Positions 16,960 to 25,400 of a DNA stretch of 64,000 bases are shown one piece after another (position 1 is the stretch's first letter; the number at the start of each line of letters is the position of its first letter). The translations under genes and the position numbers were made by a program. Source of the DNA: JAICJJ01 sp039809985 (GTDB lineage: Bacteria > Chloroflexota > Chloroflexia > Thermomicrobiales > UBA6265); assembly GCA_039809985.1 (NCBI GenBank), contig JBDHWC010000005.1:7689-71688 (forward strand), written 5' to 3'. The notes below the pieces were generated by a model. It was not told the DNA's origin, did not search any database, and saw only the letters and a list, made by a program, of their open reading frames with translations.

Positions 16960-17739
16960 TCAGGCGGACAGGCAGCGGCCGGTGCCGTCGCACCGGCCTC
17001 CGGGGCACGGGTAGCCGGACGGCCGCGGCAGTTGCACGGGAGCGCCGGCGTCGCACGTGCCGACGTGGCACGGCCCGGCGTCCGGGGGCAGGTCGTCGTC
17101 GTTCTTGGACCCGATCACGCCGCCGGTGCCGTCGCAGACATGGTTCAGGCAGTCGCCCGCGGTCTGCCGGGCGGGAGGCACCAGGATGCCGGAGGTCTTC
17201 GGCACGACGACACACTCGTGGTCCCGGCACGCCGTCGAACTGCAGTCGGGGTCGGTGGGGACAACGTCGCAGTCCTCGTCGCGGGTACAGGAGCGGGGCT
17301 GGCAGGCCCCGGCGCGGCAGGTGCCTTCCGAGTGGGTGCCGCAGAGGGAACCGTCGGCCGCGGCCACCGGCAGGCAGTCGTGGTTCCGGCAGCGGAGGAC
17401 GCTGCACGGGTCCTCATGGCCCCGGAAGCGGCAGTCGCCGTCGTCGCAGCAGCCGACGAGCGGGATGCAGGCGCCGTCGCAGCGTTTCTGCCCGGCGGGG
17501 CAGACGCATTGCGATTCGAGGCAGTCGCCCGCGCCCCGGCAGCACTTGAGCTTGGTGGAGCACGCCGCGCCGGCCTTGGCGCAGACTTTTGGCTTCGGCT
17601 TCTTCTCCCCCTTCTTCTTGCCGCGGGCCGAGACGGGGCCGAGTGACGCCAACGCGCCGCCGACGCCGACGAGGAGGAGGCCGCGTCGCGAGGCGGTCGC
17701 CACGGTTCGGGAAAGGCGGTCGAACGCGTCGGCATCCAC
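16960..17739 (-). CDS. Cys-rich exported protein with twin-arginine-type signal
   Basis: 259 residues with 30 Cys. The N-terminus (MDADAFDRLSRTV, then ATASRRGLLLVGVG) has a twin-Arg before a hydrophobic core, consistent with Tat export of a folded protein. A Lys-rich spacer (RGKKKGEKKPKPK) follows. The mature part repeats a short motif: Cys, four residues, Cys, then RNHDC or RDHEC or a similar end (near residues 105, 160, 190 and 220), giving about four diverged modules. All 30 Cys could pair as disulfides outside the cell. The GTG at 17739 has GGAG 8 bases upstream and gives the same MD-x3-FD-R start as the gene at 28173. Function unknown. Confidence 0.8.
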   Translation of the reverse strand: MDADAFDRLSRTVATASRRGLLLVGVGGALASLGPVSARGKKKGEKKPKPKVCAKAGAACSTKLKCCRGAGDCLESQCVCPAGQKRCDGACIPLVGCCDDGDCRFRGHEDPCSVLRCRNHDCLPVAAADGSLCGTHSEGTCRAGACQPRSCTRDEDCDVVPTDPDCSSTACRDHECVVVPKTSGILVPPARQTAGDCLNHVCDGTGGVIGSKNDDDLPPDAGPCHVGTCDAGAPVQLPRPSGYPCPGGRCDGTGRCLSA

Positions 17740-17932
17740 GGGGCGGACTCCGTGCGTCGCTGCGGCTGACGACCGGAGGCGTTGCCGGTGCTGGCCGGAC
17801 GTTGCGTCACAACGTCGTCGCCCAAGGTGGCCGGCGTGGCGACTTCCGGCAGAACTGCCAGATTCTCTCGGCTCGCGTCGACAGTGTCAACGGGGTTCGC
17901 GTCTGTGGCGTTGACGACGGTCGCAACTCGCG

Positions 17933-17961
17933 TTGCACCGGGCGGAGGCTGCCGATAGACT
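17933..17961 (+). promoter_or_regulatory. Promoter for the ornithine-cyclodeaminase-like gene
   Basis: TTGCAC (17933-17938), a 17-base spacer and TAGACT (17956-17961). The predicted start near 17968 leaves a leader of about 36 bases to the GTG at 18004. Confidence 0.55.
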
Positions 17962-18003
17962 CGCGCCCTCGGACGGCTGGCGTGCGTGGGCGAGGGTGTG
18001 GTC

Positions 18004-18990
18004 GTGCTGGTGCTCTCCAGGTCGGACATCAAGCAACTGGTCCCGATGTCGGACGCGATCAAGTTGATGAAGACGGCGTTCGCCGAGTTGTCGGCGGGGC
18101 GGGTGGTCTCGCCGCTGCGGACCGTCATCCCGGTGCCGGAGCACAACGGCGCGGCCCTGTTCATGCCGGCCTCGGTGCCGGCGGCGGACGCGCTCGGCCT
18201 GAAGATCGTCTCGACCTACCGCGACAACCCGGCGCGGGGCCTGCCGGCGATCCATGCCATCGTCTGCCTCGTCGACACGGCGACCGGGCAGCCGACGGCG
18301 ATCATGGACGGCACGTACATGACCGCGCTGCGCACCGGCGCGGTCTCCGGCGCGGCGACCGACCTGCTGGCCCGCCCGGACAGCCGCACGCTGGTGGTGA
18401 TCGGGACGGCGGCGCAGGCGGTGACGCAGGCGGCGGCGGTCTGCGCGGTGCGGCCGATCGAGCGGGTGATCGTGGTCGGTCGTAGCGAGGCGGGGATCGA
18501 ACGGCTGCGGGAGGGGATCGCGCACGACTGGCCGGACCTGCTGGCGCGGATCGAGGGGACGCTCGACCCGGCGGCGGTCGCCGAGGCCGACGTGATCTGC
18601 GCCGCCACGAACTCGAAGACCCCGGTCTTCGACGACGCGCTGGTGCGGCCCGGCACCCACGTCAACGCGGTCGGCGCGTACACGCACGAAATGCAGGAGG
18701 TCCCGGCCGGGCTGGTGCAACGGGCGACGGTTGTGGTCGATGCGCTCGACGCCGTGCTGGCGGAAGGCGGCGACGTGACGATCCCGCTGGCGCAGGGACT
18801 GATCGACCGGGACCATGTCTCGCGCGAACTCGGGATGGTCGCCAGCGGGACCGCGCCGGGTCGCGTGTCGGCGGACGAGGTGACGTTCTTCAAGTCGGTC
18901 GGCAACGCGGTGCAGGACGTGATGGTCGCCAAGCGCGCGGTGGCGCGGGCGGCGGAACTCGGGCTCGGCACCGAGATCGACCTCGGCTGA
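18004..18990 (+). CDS. Ornithine cyclodeaminase / mu-crystallin family protein
   Basis: 328 residues. Members are NAD(P)-dependent enzymes such as ornithine cyclodeaminase, alanine dehydrogenase or ketimine reductase. Seen are GLKIVSTYRDNPARGLPAIHAIVCLVD, the substrate-Lys/Arg region DGTYMTALRTGAVSGAATDLLA, and the end FFKSVGNAVQDVMVA. The nucleotide-binding loop reads VVIGTAAQA, so the second Gly of the usual G-x-G is Ala. The GTG at 18004 is chosen because GAGGG lies 7 bases before it; a GTG at 17986 is also in frame. It is monocistronic, between its own promoter and a strong hairpin. The substrate cannot be assigned. Confidence 0.88.
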   Translation: MLVLSRSDIKQLVPMSDAIKLMKTAFAELSAGRVVSPLRTVIPVPEHNGAALFMPASVPAADALGLKIVSTYRDNPARGLPAIHAIVCLVDTATGQPTAIMDGTYMTALRTGAVSGAATDLLARPDSRTLVVIGTAAQAVTQAAAVCAVRPIERVIVVGRSEAGIERLREGIAHDWPDLLARIEGTLDPAAVAEADVICAATNSKTPVFDDALVRPGTHVNAVGAYTHEMQEVPAGLVQRATVVVDALDAVLAEGGDVTIPLAQGLIDRDHVSRELGMVASGTAPGRVSADEVTFFKSVGNAVQDVMVAKRAVARAAELGLGTEIDLG

Positions 18991-19016
18991 CCGCGGCGGG
19001 CGTGCGGGGAACGTTC

Positions 19017-19046
19017 GAGGGCCGCCGGCATTCGCCGGCGGCCCTC
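19017..19046. terminator. Bidirectional hairpin terminator
   Basis: A 13-bp GC-rich perfect stem (19017-19029 with 19034-19046) and a 4-base ATTC loop lie between the converging cyclodeaminase-like gene and the NuoF-like gene. There is only a short T-rich tail. Confidence 0.65.
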
Positions 19047-19068
19047 TGTCTTGGCGCGAGCGGGTCGG

Positions 19069-20790
19069 TCAGTCCGCCGCGGCGGCGACCGCCTCCGGGT
19101 GGTGGATCGGGCAGGCTCCGGCCGTGCAGGTCTGCTGCTCGATGTGCTGGAGGAACTCCTCCGGGTACATCTGCAGCATCCCGAGCAGCGGCATCGGCGC
19201 GACCTGGCCGAGGCCGCAGAGGGACAGTTCGATGATGTGGTTCGAGGTGCGGTGCATCAGCGGCAGGTCGTCGAGCGAGCCGCGGCCGAGCCGGACCCGG
19301 TCGAGCATCTCGACCAAGGTGACGTTGCCGAGGCGGCAGGGGACGCACTTGGAGCACGACTCGTAGCGGTTGAAGGCGGTCAGGTAGCGGGCGAAGTCGA
19401 CGGCGCAGACGTGCTGGTCGAAGACGACGAAGCCGCCGGAGCCGAGCATGCCGCCGAGGTCGGTCAGCGAGTCGAAGTCGACCGGCCGGTCGAGGTGCTC
19501 GTCCTTCAGCGGACCGGCCGAGACGCCGCCGGTCTGGATCCCCTTGAACTCGTGGCCGGGGCGCATGCCGCCCCAGATCTCCTCGACCAGGGTGCGCATC
19601 GTGGTCCCCATCGGGACCTCGACGAGGCCGACGTTGTTGAGCGGCCCCTGCACCGTCATCAGCTTGGTCCCCTTGCTCTTCTCGGTGCCGATCGACGCGA
19701 ACCACGCGCCGCCGTTGAGAATGATGTCGGGGATGTTGGAGAGGGTCTCGGTGTTGTTGGCGACGGTCGGCCGCCGCCAGATGCCCTCCTCGACCGAGCG
19801 GGGCGGCTTCGTCCGCGGCTGGCCGCGGACGCCCATGATTGAGTACATCAGGGCCGAGCCCTCGCCGCAGATGTACGCGCCGCCGCCGGTGCGGACCCGG
19901 AAGAAGACGTCCTTGCCGGAGCCGAGGACGTTCTTGCCGATCAGGCCGAGCGCCTCGGCGTCGGCGACCGCCTTGCGGAAGCGCTCGATCGCCAGCGGGT
20001 ACTCGCCGCCGACGTAGTTGTAGCCGCGCTCCGCGCCGACCGAGACGCAGGCGATCAGGATCCCCTCGAGGATCCGGTGGGGGTCGCCCTCGTGGATGCG
20101 GCGGTCCTTGTAGACGTTCGGCTCACCCTCGTGCGAGTTGCAGACGACGAACTTCGGGAAGTTGCGCGCCTTGCGACCGCTCTCCCACTTGATGCCGGCC
20201 GGGAAGCCCGCGCCGCCACGACCGCGCACGTTGGCGGTCGTCACCTCGGCGATCGCCTCCTCCTGCGTCATGTCGAAGAGGACCTTGAGGTAGGCGCTGT
20301 AGGCACCCTCGGCGACGGCGTCCTCGATCGAGTTCGGGTCGATCAGGCCGACCCGCCGCAGGATGATCCGCTGCTGGTGCTTGAAGAAGGGATGGTCGTC
20401 CAGCGGCGGGATGCCGCGGTGGGCGGTGTCGGCGCGCACGCCGACGGCGCGCTCCTCGAGTTCGCCGCGGAGCAGGGCCGGGACGTCGCCCGGCTCGATG
20501 TGGGCGTAGAGGACGGGGGGGTCGCCGGGGCGCTTGATCTCGACCCACGGCTCCATCCACATCGCGCCGTTGCCGCTCACCTCCCGCACGACGGCGGAGG
20601 TGTCGGCCAGTTCGGCGCGGCAGGCGGCGAGGACCTTGGTCGCGCCCTTGGCGAGCGACGAGCTGTCGACGCCGACGCTGACGACGAGGTGGTCACCGTC
20701 CCAGATGCGATGCCAACGGCGCTCGGCGGCCGAGCGGAAGGCCTCGAAATCGGCCCGCGAGGTGAGTTTCGTCGTCGACTTAGTGGCCAT
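19069..20790 (-). CDS. NuoF-type NADH-binding flavoprotein subunit (diaphorase large subunit)
   Basis: 573 residues. Like NuoF, HoxF and FdsB, it should pass electrons between NAD(H), FMN and a 4Fe-4S cluster. The FMN site is RGRGGAGFPAGIKWE, the NADH site GAYICGEGSALMYSIMG, and the cluster ligands SCSKCVPC plus a later Cys in LCGLGQ. The N-terminal 110 residues look like the thioredoxin-like ferredoxin domain of such subunits, but the ligand region reads VGVDSSSLAKGA with no Cys, so it probably holds no 2Fe-2S cluster. The ATG at 20790 has GGGGCGGGG in front and overlaps the NuoE-like stop by 11 bases. The catalytic partner is not in this window. Confidence 0.9.
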   Translation of the reverse strand: MATKSTTKLTSRADFEAFRSAAERRWHRIWDGDHLVVSVGVDSSSLAKGATKVLAACRAELADTSAVVREVSGNGAMWMEPWVEIKRPGDPPVLYAHIEPGDVPALLRGELEERAVGVRADTAHRGIPPLDDHPFFKHQQRIILRRVGLIDPNSIEDAVAEGAYSAYLKVLFDMTQEEAIAEVTTANVRGRGGAGFPAGIKWESGRKARNFPKFVVCNSHEGEPNVYKDRRIHEGDPHRILEGILIACVSVGAERGYNYVGGEYPLAIERFRKAVADAEALGLIGKNVLGSGKDVFFRVRTGGGAYICGEGSALMYSIMGVRGQPRTKPPRSVEEGIWRRPTVANNTETLSNIPDIILNGGAWFASIGTEKSKGTKLMTVQGPLNNVGLVEVPMGTTMRTLVEEIWGGMRPGHEFKGIQTGGVSAGPLKDEHLDRPVDFDSLTDLGGMLGSGGFVVFDQHVCAVDFARYLTAFNRYESCSKCVPCRLGNVTLVEMLDRVRLGRGSLDDLPLMHRTSNHIIELSLCGLGQVAPMPLLGMLQMYPEEFLQHIEQQTCTAGACPIHHPEAVAAAAD

Positions 20791-21355
20791 CCCCGCCCCC
20801 GTGCGCCGCATGGGCGTCCCGCCAGGAACCGCCGTCCGCGATCGCCTTTCTGATCAGGTCGTTGAGCGTGCCGGTGGTCAGCTCGCCGTGGAAGTCGGCG
20901 TCGAGCTTGCAGATCGGGGCCCGGTCGCAGACGCCGAGGCAGCCGTTGACCACCTGCACGGTGAGTTCGCCGTCGTGCGTGGTGCCGCCGTCGGAGACGC
21001 CCCACGTGTCGGCGAGTTCCTGCACGAGGCGCTGGGAGCCCATCACGTAGCAGGCCATGCCGTGGCAGAGGAGCATGAAGTGCTTGCCGCGCGGCTCGGT
21101 CCGGAAGTCGGCGTAGAAGGTGAGGAGGCCGTAGACGCGGCTGGCCGTGGTGCCGAGGTGCTCGGCCACGACCTCGGCCGCCGGCAGGGAGACGTAGCCG
21201 AAGTGCTCGTTGACCTCCTGCAGGGCGGCGAGGATCAGCTCCTGCGCCTCTTGGTGGTCCTGCGGCTTGAAGCGCGCCATCATCCGGCGCACCTCGTCGA
21301 GGTCGATCTCGTTGTGCGCGTGCTGCTGATCGGTCCGGTTGGCGGTGTCGGTCAC
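20780..21355 (-). CDS. NuoE-type 2Fe-2S subunit (diaphorase small subunit)
   Basis: 191 residues. It carries the four ligands of the thioredoxin-like 2Fe-2S domain, Cys97, Cys102, Cys139 and Cys143 (LCHGMAC, then NGCLGVCD), after the helical domain SRVYGLLTFYADF. In complex I, NAD-reducing hydrogenases and NAD-dependent formate dehydrogenases this subunit pairs with NuoF. Here it is first in a two-gene operon with its own promoter and no other complex I genes, so a hydrogenase- or formate-dehydrogenase-type diaphorase is more likely than complex I. The His/Gly-rich C-terminus may simply be flexible. Confidence 0.9.
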   Translation of the reverse strand: MTDTANRTDQQHAHNEIDLDEVRRMMARFKPQDHQEAQELILAALQEVNEHFGYVSLPAAEVVAEHLGTTASRVYGLLTFYADFRTEPRGKHFMLLCHGMACYVMGSQRLVQELADTWGVSDGGTTHDGELTVQVVNGCLGVCDRAPICKLDADFHGELTTGTLNDLIRKAIADGGSWRDAHAAHGGGDGH

Positions 21356-21432
21356 CGTGTTCCCCCAAGCCTCCTCGGCCCTCGCGGCGCGGCCACGGCG
21401 ACGCCACGGTCGAGCCGCCCTTGCCGTGCCGG

Positions 21433-21461
21433 AGTATAGGTTTGGCCTCCGGGGCAGTCAA
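21433..21461 (-). promoter_or_regulatory. Promoter of the NuoE/NuoF-like pair
   Basis: Minus strand: TTGACT (21461-21456), exactly 17 bases, TATACT (21438-21433). This is one of the best promoter matches in the window. The transcript would start near 21426 and give a leader of about 70 bases. Confidence 0.65.
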
Positions 21462-21498
21462 CGCGCCCGTGCCGCGGATCCGGTTCGTGCGCCCCGGT

Positions 21499-21873
21499 TC
21501 AGCGCGGGCGACGGAAGAGCCGCTGGAAGTTGCCGTCGAACTCGCCGAGGAAGGCGTGCATCTCGAGGACGTCGTCGACCGTGACCGGCCCGAAGTCCTC
21601 CTCCGGCTCCTCCGGGTCGGGCAGGATGTCGAAGTCGCTCTCCTCGCGGCTGAGCTGGCGGAGGGCGAGCTGCGCCTGCTCGGCGTCGCCGTCGCCCATC
21701 ACGGCGGCGACGAAGTTCTTGGCGTGGCACTCTTCGCAGGTCACCACCATCATCCACATGTTCTTGCGGCGAGAGACGATCTGGATGTTCTCTTCGCCGA
21801 ACGTGTGGTGGCAGACGGAGCAGCGCTCCATGCGGTTGAGGACGATGGTCTTGATCTGCTTCTCGGTGTCCAT
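21499..21873 (-). CDS. Small zinc-ribbon protein of unknown function
   Basis: 124 residues, not recognised beyond a probable zinc ribbon built from CSVC (18-21) and CEEC (about 46-49), separated by a beta-rich stretch (IQIVSRRKNMWMMVVT). A long acidic region (ILPDPEEPEEDFG) and a short basic tail RLFRRPR follow. It lies 23 bases after the bifunctional nuclease gene and is probably co-transcribed. The ribbon could bind nucleic acid or protein; no function is claimed. Confidence 0.75.
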   Translation of the reverse strand: MDTEKQIKTIVLNRMERCSVCHHTFGEENIQIVSRRKNMWMMVVTCEECHAKNFVAAVMGDGDAEQAQLALRQLSREESDFDILPDPEEPEEDFGPVTVDDVLEMHAFLGEFDGNFQRLFRRPR

Positions 21874-21896
21874 CGGCTCGGGCCGCGAAGGCCCGC

Positions 21897-22436
21897 TCAG
21901 TTCCCTTTCTTGCGGTCGAAGTCGTCGAGGTCGAGCGTGTTGATGAAGTCGCGGAAGACCGAGAGGGTGCCGTCGTCGGCGGGCGCTGCGGACTCCTCGA
22001 CCGCTTCGGCGCCCGCCTCCTCCTCTTCCTCGTCCGGGCCGAGGGTGACGCCGGCGCGCTCCATGACGCCGTCGTCGACCAGGATCGGCACCTTGGCCCG
22101 GACGGCGAGCGCGATCGCGTCGCTCGGACGCGAGTCGATCTCGAGGGCGCGCCCGTTCTGGTTGATCACGATCCGGGCGTAGAAGACGTCCTGCGCGAGA
22201 TCGGTGACGAGGATGCGGTCGACGTCCCCGCCGAGGTTGCCGATCAGGGTGCGCATCAGGTCGTACGGCATCGGGCGGGCGGCGGTGACGCCCTGCAGTT
22301 CCATGGCGATCGCCTCGGCCTCGTAGGCGCCGATCCAGATCGGCAAGTGCCGCTCGCCGTCGACCTCTTTCAGGATGACGACGCGGTGCTGGGTGACGAG
22401 GCTCACCCGAATGCTCTCGACCACGGTTTCGATCAT
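21897..22436 (-). CDS. Bifunctional nuclease (BFN/DUF151) family protein
   Basis: 179 residues. The BFN domain covers about 1-140: VVESIRVSLVTQHRVVILKEVDGERHLPIWIG, EAEAIAMELQG and the signature EIDSRPSDAIALAVR. Family members have reported RNase and DNase activity, but the catalytic residues are poorly defined. A highly acidic Glu/Ala linker and an end reading DFDRKKGN follow. The ATG at 22436 is selected because the domain begins there and GGGAGCG precedes it. It forms a probable operon with the small zinc-ribbon gene downstream. Confidence 0.9.
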   Translation of the reverse strand: MIETVVESIRVSLVTQHRVVILKEVDGERHLPIWIGAYEAEAIAMELQGVTAARPMPYDLMRTLIGNLGGDVDRILVTDLAQDVFYARIVINQNGRALEIDSRPSDAIALAVRAKVPILVDDGVMERAGVTLGPDEEEEEAGAEAVEESAAPADDGTLSVFRDFINTLDLDDFDRKKGN

Positions 22437-22664
22437 CAGGCGCTCCCGCGGCGGCGTCCGGCGCCCGACCGGGCGGCGTGGTGTGCGTGCTACGGGTTGG
22501 CGGGTCGGCAGCGGCTCCGAGGTCGGTTCGCGACGGTTCGCCAACGCTTGAAGTCTACACCCCGGCAACGGTCGGGGGCCATGCACCGGCCGTCCCGGGG
22601 CGGGTTGCGGCCGCCGGTCGCGGCTGGTCGCAAACGGTGCCGGGAAGGCCGCCGCCGTCGAGCG

Positions 22665-23375
22665 TCAGCTGGACGCCGGCAGGGACTCGGGCGCGGGCGG
22701 CACCTCGGGGTAGTTGTGGTGTGGCACGAAGCCGATCGTGTCGACCGGCCAGTAGCCGAGCCATGCCTTGCCGATCACGCTGTCGATCGGGACCGGGCCG
22801 AAGACGCGCGAGTCGGAGGAGTTGCCGCGGTTGTCGCCCATGACGAAGAGGTCGCCGGCGGGGACCACCACGTCGCAGTGCTCGTTCTTGCCGCAGCGGG
22901 TGCGCTGGTCGAGGTACGGCTCGTCGAGCGGCACGCCGTTGACGACGACCGAGCCGGCGTCGAACGTGACGTGGTCGCCGGGCAGGCCGACGATCCGTTT
23001 GATGTACGGCTTGTTGGAGTTGACCGGCGGGTTGAAGACGATGATGTCGCCGCGCTGCGGCGCCCCGAACGGGTACCACCACGCGCCGCCGGCGGTCTGG
23101 TCGCCCGGCAGCAGGGCGTCGACCACGCCGGCGTCGAAGTGGAGGTAGGCGTTGCGGTCGACGAGGAGCATTTCCTGGTCGTGCAGGTTCGGCACCATGC
23201 TCTCGCCGTCGACCCGGAAGTTGAGGACGACGAGGCGGACGCCGATGAAGATGAGCGCCGCCAGCAGCAGGGTCTCGAGCACTTCGCGCACGGCGCGGCC
23301 GCTGGAGGCGGCCGCCGGCGCGTCGGCCGCGCTGGGGGTCAGTTCCGGGGACGGGCTCAGTTTCTGGTCGACCAT
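22665..23375 (-). CDS. lepB: Signal peptidase I
   Basis: 236 residues; cleaves Sec and Tat signal peptides at the outer face of the membrane. One N-terminal membrane helix (LLLAALIFIGVRLVVLNF) precedes the Ser nucleophile in GESMVPNL and the general-base Lys in YIKRIVGLPGD; the GDNRGNSSDSR box follows. A Ser/Pro/Ala-rich N-tail of about 28 residues sits in the cytoplasm. The ATG at 23375 has CGAGGG just upstream; a TTG directly before it is ignored. It follows tatA and secG on the same strand, but a terminator separates it from tatA. Confidence 0.96.
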   Translation of the reverse strand: MVDQKLSPSPELTPSAADAPAAASSGRAVREVLETLLLAALIFIGVRLVVLNFRVDGESMVPNLHDQEMLLVDRNAYLHFDAGVVDALLPGDQTAGGAWWYPFGAPQRGDIIVFNPPVNSNKPYIKRIVGLPGDHVTFDAGSVVVNGVPLDEPYLDQRTRCGKNEHCDVVVPAGDLFVMGDNRGNSSDSRVFGPVPIDSVIGKAWLGYWPVDTIGFVPHHNYPEVPPAPESLPASS

Positions 23376-23425
23376 CAAACCCTCGCCGGCCGCGACCCGG
23401 TGTCGGCCGGTCGGGCATCAGGCAG

Positions 23426-23458
23426 AAAAAAGGGGAGCGGAGCCACGGCTCCGCTCCC
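23426..23458 (-). terminator. Rho-independent terminator after tatA
   Basis: An 11-12 bp perfect stem (23433-23444 with 23447-23458) is followed in the minus direction by six T (23431-23426). It is the classic intrinsic terminator of the window and shows that tatA is not read through efficiently into lepB. Confidence 0.85.
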
Positions 23459-23496
23459 GGTGTGCACGCGACGGTCCGGGACCCGCGCAGGACGAT

Positions 23497-23745
23497 CTAG
23501 ATGTCGTCGGCGCGGACGGTCTTCTCGGCGCTGCTGGCCATGGTGGCAGTCGTGTCGGCAGCCGCCGCCCCGGCCGCGGTGGCCGACGTGGGCGAGGGGA
23601 GGACGTCCGTGGTCGCTTCCTTCTTGAACTCCTTGACGCCCTGGCCGAGCGACTTGGCCACCTCGGGAAGCTTGCCTGCGCCGAAGATGATCATGACGAT
23701 CACCAGCACGACCATCAGTTCCTGCCAACCGATCCCGCCGAGCAT
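23497..23745 (-). CDS. tatA: Sec-independent translocase TatA/TatE-type subunit
   Basis: 82 residues: one short membrane helix (WQELMVVLVIVMIIFG), the FGAGKLPEVAKSLGQGVKEFKKE hinge and amphipathic helix typical of TatA, then an Ala/Thr-rich tail. TatA oligomers form the Tat pore for folded proteins; the two twin-arginine Cys-rich proteins of this window are plausible clients. AAGGGAGAA precedes the ATG at 23745. It has its own promoter and terminator, so it is monocistronic; tatC is not nearby. Confidence 0.93.
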   Translation of the reverse strand: MLGGIGWQELMVVLVIVMIIFGAGKLPEVAKSLGQGVKEFKKEATTDVLPSPTSATAAGAAAADTTATMASSAEKTVRADDI

Positions 23746-23802
23746 GTCGTTTCTCCCTTCCGCCGCACGGAGTGGCGGCGCACGCTGTCCCGAGACGCTT
23801 TC

Positions 23803-23832
23803 AGTCTAGCAGTGGCCGCGAGAGGCGGGCAA
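23803..23832 (-). promoter_or_regulatory. Promoter of tatA
   Basis: Minus strand: TTGCCC (23832-23827), 18 bases, TAGACT (23808-23803). The predicted start near 23796 is about 50 bases before the tatA ATG. Confidence 0.5.
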
Positions 23833-23888
23833 CCGCTCGGGACGGTCCCCGGACCGGAATGTGCCGCGACGCCGCATCGCTCGCCGCG

Positions 23889-24116
23889 CTAGTTCGCGCC
23901 GACGAAGCTGGCGATGATCGTCAGCAGCACGAAGACGATCGACACGCCGATCGTGAACTGGTAGAGCGTCTTCTCCACCCCGCGCCTGGTTCGGTAGATC
24001 GACCCGCTGTCGCCGCCGAACGCGCCGCTGAACGACGATCCCTTGGTCTGGAGCAGGATGACGAGGGTCAGCACCACCGAGACGATGATGACTGCCAGGC
24101 TGATGGCCGTCTGCAT
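23889..24116 (-). CDS. secG: Protein-export membrane protein SecG
   Basis: 75 residues with two membrane helices (about 5-25 and 52-72) joined by a loop with QTKGSSFSGAFGGDSG, diagnostic for SecG. SecG binds SecYE and helps SecA-driven translocation. The ATG at 24116 is chosen because the first helix begins immediately and GAGGA lies 9 bases before; upstream codons encode no conserved sequence. It lies 96 bases after pgk, matching the common glycolysis-secG arrangement. Confidence 0.93.
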   Translation of the reverse strand: MQTAISLAVIIVSVVLTLVILLQTKGSSFSGAFGGDSGSIYRTRRGVEKTLYQFTIGVSIVFVLLTIIASFVGAN

Positions 24117-24212
24117 GCCGAATGGTCCTCGGTCAGGTCTCGCGCGTGACACGGAATCGCCGGTCGCGAAATCTACCACCCCGCCCGGCGGGCGGCAACG
24201 CGCGGACGCGCC

Positions 24213-25391
24213 TCAGGCGTCCGGCAGGGCGGCGATGCCGGGCAGGGACCGTCCCTCGAGGAACTCGAGCGACGCGCCGCCGCCGGTCGAGACGAAGCCG
24301 ATCGAGTCCGCCAGCCCGGTCGCCTCCAGCGCGGCGATCGAGTCGCCGCCGCCGACCACCGTGAAGCCGTCGCAGGCGGCCACCGCCCGTGCCACGCCGA
24401 GCGTGCCCCCGGCGAACGCGGGTCGCTCGGCGACGCCCATCGGGCCGTTCCAGAAGACAGTGCCGGCCCCCGCGATCCGCTCGCCGAAGGCGGCGACGGT
24501 CGCCGGGCCGATGTCGAGGATCATCGCGTCGGCCGGCACGTCGGCCGCCGGCACGACGCGCCCGCGCTCGGCGGCGACCGACGACGCCACCACGACGTCG
24601 ATCGGCAGGAGGACCGGCACCCCGAGCGCCCGGCCCTTGGCCAGAATCGCCGCTGCCTCGTCGGCCAGGTCGGGCTCGCAGAGCGACGCGCCGACCGCGT
24701 GGCCGGCGGCGAGGAGGAACGTGTTGGCCATGCCGCCGCCGAGCAGCAAAGCGTCGAGGCGCTCGAGCAGGTTGCCGGCGACGGCCAGTTTGTCGGAGAC
24801 CTTCGCCCCGCCGAGGAGGCCGACGAACGGCCGGGCCGGGTTCTCCAGCAGGGCCGACAGCGTCTCGGTCTCGCGTCGCAGCAGGTAGCCGGCGCACGCC
24901 GGGAGGTGCGCCGCGATGCCGACGGTCGAGGCGTGGGCGCGGTGGGCGGTGCCGAAGGCGTCGTTGACGAACAGGTCGGCGAGCGAGGCGAGGGCTTGCG
25001 CCAGCGCCGGGTCGTTGGCTTCCTCGCCCGGCTCGAAGCGGACGTTCTCGAGCAGCAGCACGTCGCCCGGGGCGAGCGCCTCGACCGCGGCGGCGACGGT
25101 CGGCCCGACCACCGCGTCGGCCAGCCGCACCGGTTCGCCGAGCAGCTCGCCGAGGCGGTCGGCGACCGGGGCGAGCGAGAACTCGGGGCTCGGGCCCCCC
25201 TTCGGCCGCCCAAGGTGGCTGACGACGATCACGCGCGCGCCGCGCTGCATGAGGGCGCGGAGGGTGGGCAGGGCGGCCCGGATCCGGGTGTCGTCCCCCA
25301 CCGCGCCGTCGCTGATCGGCACGTTGAGGTCGGCCCGGACGAGGACGCGCCTGCCGGCGACGTCGAGGTCGTCGAACGAGCGCTTGGCCAC
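24213..25391 (-). CDS. pgk: Phosphoglycerate kinase
   Basis: 392 residues, full length. Converts 1,3-bisphosphoglycerate and ADP to 3-phosphoglycerate and ATP. The N-domain has VLVRADLNVPISDG and VIVVSHLGRPKGG; the hinge and nucleotide domain have LLLENVRFEPGEEAND, FVGLLGGAKVSDKL, FWNGPMGVAERPAF and the end GGGDSIAAL then STGGGASLEFLEG. It starts with GTG 9 bases after the gap stop, so the two are surely co-transcribed. Confidence 0.97.
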   Translation of the reverse strand: MAKRSFDDLDVAGRRVLVRADLNVPISDGAVGDDTRIRAALPTLRALMQRGARVIVVSHLGRPKGGPSPEFSLAPVADRLGELLGEPVRLADAVVGPTVAAAVEALAPGDVLLLENVRFEPGEEANDPALAQALASLADLFVNDAFGTAHRAHASTVGIAAHLPACAGYLLRRETETLSALLENPARPFVGLLGGAKVSDKLAVAGNLLERLDALLLGGGMANTFLLAAGHAVGASLCEPDLADEAAAILAKGRALGVPVLLPIDVVVASSVAAERGRVVPAADVPADAMILDIGPATVAAFGERIAGAGTVFWNGPMGVAERPAFAGGTLGVARAVAACDGFTVVGGGDSIAALEATGLADSIGFVSTGGGASLEFLEGRSLPGIAALPDA

Positions 25392-25400
25392 GGCCGGCCG

